Assembly: GCA_949959185.1 (NCBI GenBank)
Contig: CATLIX010000025.1
Location: forward strand, 1-47,200
Source: an uncultured Eubacterium sp.
Lineage (GTDB): Bacteria > Bacillota > Clostridia > Lachnospirales > Lachnospiraceae
Direction: 5' to 3'
DNA length: 47,200 nucleotides
Both the position numbers and the translations under genes were made by a program. Below the pieces are notes generated by a model. That model searched no databases, was not told the origin of the DNA, and saw only the letters and a program-made list of their open reading frames with translations. Of this stretch, positions 47,022-47,200 are shown in pieces (positions within the stretch are counted from its first letter, which is position 1; each line of letters starts with the position of its first letter).

Positions 47022-47200
47022 ATGGATATAAGAGAACAGATTATACAGAAAGTCATGGAGGCTCTGGAAGGCCGGGTAGAGCGGGAGACAGCAGACCTTG
47101 TACAGGATGTGCTGGTTCTGGAACTGAACCGGTATGAGGTACAGGAACGGTGTACGGAGGTGTCGGTGCCTGATAACAGCGCGGAACGTATGCTGAAAAA
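47022..47200 (+). CDS. Probable tyrosine-type recombinase (3' truncated by the window)
   Basis: From ATG 47022 with GGAGG at 47006-47010, the first 59 residues are visible: MDIREQIIQKVMEALEGRVE, then DLVQDVLVLELNRYEVQERC and DNSAERMLKK. This resembles the N-terminal lead of Lachnospiraceae XerC/D-type integrases, before the SAM-like core-binding domain. The catalytic part lies outside the window. Next to the inverted fibre cassettes, it is the obvious candidate for the inversion enzyme. Confidence 0.6.
   Translation, partial: MDIREQIIQKVMEALEGRVERETADLVQDVLVLELNRYEVQERCTEVSVPDNSAERMLK

Larger units (their letters stand above)
15879..47200 (+). mobile_element. Mu-like transposable prophage (right end outside the window)
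   Basis: Gene order matches phage Mu: leftward repressor, early promoter, DDE transposase, MuB ATPase, GemA/gp16, Mor, DUF3486/terminase/DUF935 portal/gpF, protease/gpT, gpG, sheath, tube, chaperones, tape measure, baseplate and fibre. The left boundary is placed between the terminator ending at 15878 and the first end-type repeats at about 16009. The exact terminal TG dinucleotide cannot be fixed without the right end and target-site duplication. At more than 31 kb, the element appears nearly complete. Confidence 0.9.

Noticed and set aside
1-47200. tRNA or rRNA genes
   Set aside because: No cloverleaf with a CCA-type acceptor or rRNA-like sequence was noticed on either strand; a covariance search would be needed to exclude them fully.
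45732-47200. Diversity-generating retroelement at the fibre gene
   Set aside because: No reverse transcriptase or template/variable repeat pair is visible; the inverted cassettes explain the variation better.

Overview
The window looks like a chromosome segment of a low-to-mid GC Firmicute, most likely a gut Clostridia/Lachnospiraceae-type organism. The reasons are strong AGGAGG ribosome binding sites, consensus sigma-A promoters (TTGACA, 17 bp, TATAAT-like), a CIRCE heat-shock operator, a PadR/NatAB-type ABC module, and a sialic-acid cluster of the type described in Ruminococcus gnavus relatives. This assignment rests on gene content and signals, not on a database search.

Host part (1 to about 15,880). 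Positions 2-313 are the end of a surface protein with a degenerate sortase-like tail. A PadR regulator, a DUF2812 membrane protein and a NatA/NatB-like ABC exporter follow (463-3461), then a FAD oxidoreductase with a C-terminal Rieske domain (3529-4908). On the minus strand, nagB, nagA, a ROK sugar kinase and an RpiR/SIS regulator form one operon (8771 down to 5074). Diverging from it on the plus strand are a sugar-binding lipoprotein (broken by one extra C in a six-C run), two ABC permeases, a YhcH-type sialic acid anomerase, nanA, nanE and an SGNH esterase (9021-15404). Together these describe uptake of sialic acid, ring opening, cleavage to ManNAc, phosphorylation by the ROK kinase, epimerisation to GlcNAc-6-P, and NagA/NagB conversion to fructose-6-P. 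The RpiR protein is the probable sensor. No sialidase gene is visible.

The host part ends with a CIRCE-controlled promoter (15593-15635) that has no heat-shock gene after it, because a prophage begins within about 250-400 bp.

Prophage part (about 15,880 to beyond 47,200). This is a Mu-like transposable phage. In order it carries repeat-rich left-end DNA, a leftward XRE repressor, a consensus early promoter, a structured leader, a small HTH regulator, the DDE transposase (MuA-like), the ATPase (MuB-like), GemA/gp16, small accessory genes, an endolysin and an SH3 protein (unusually early in the map), and a Mor-type activator. A minus-strand cassette of two tiny membrane proteins plus an XRE regulator converges on mor inside a perfect palindrome. 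The late genes follow: holin-like, DUF2730-like, gp26-like, DUF3486, terminase, DUF935 portal, gpF, protease/scaffold, decoration, gpT capsid, gp36, gpG, tail terminator, sheath, tube, a tail-assembly chaperone pair joined by a canonical -1 slippery site, tape measure, baseplate and tail fibre.

The right end of the window holds the most striking arrangement. The tail-fibre gene is followed, tail to tail, by a start-less alternative C-terminal fibre cassette on the other strand. Both share an inverted 11-bp site encoding LNTD, and the start of a probable tyrosine recombinase lies just beyond. This reads as an invertible fibre switch, analogous in layout to the Mu G segment but apparently served by a different recombinase class.
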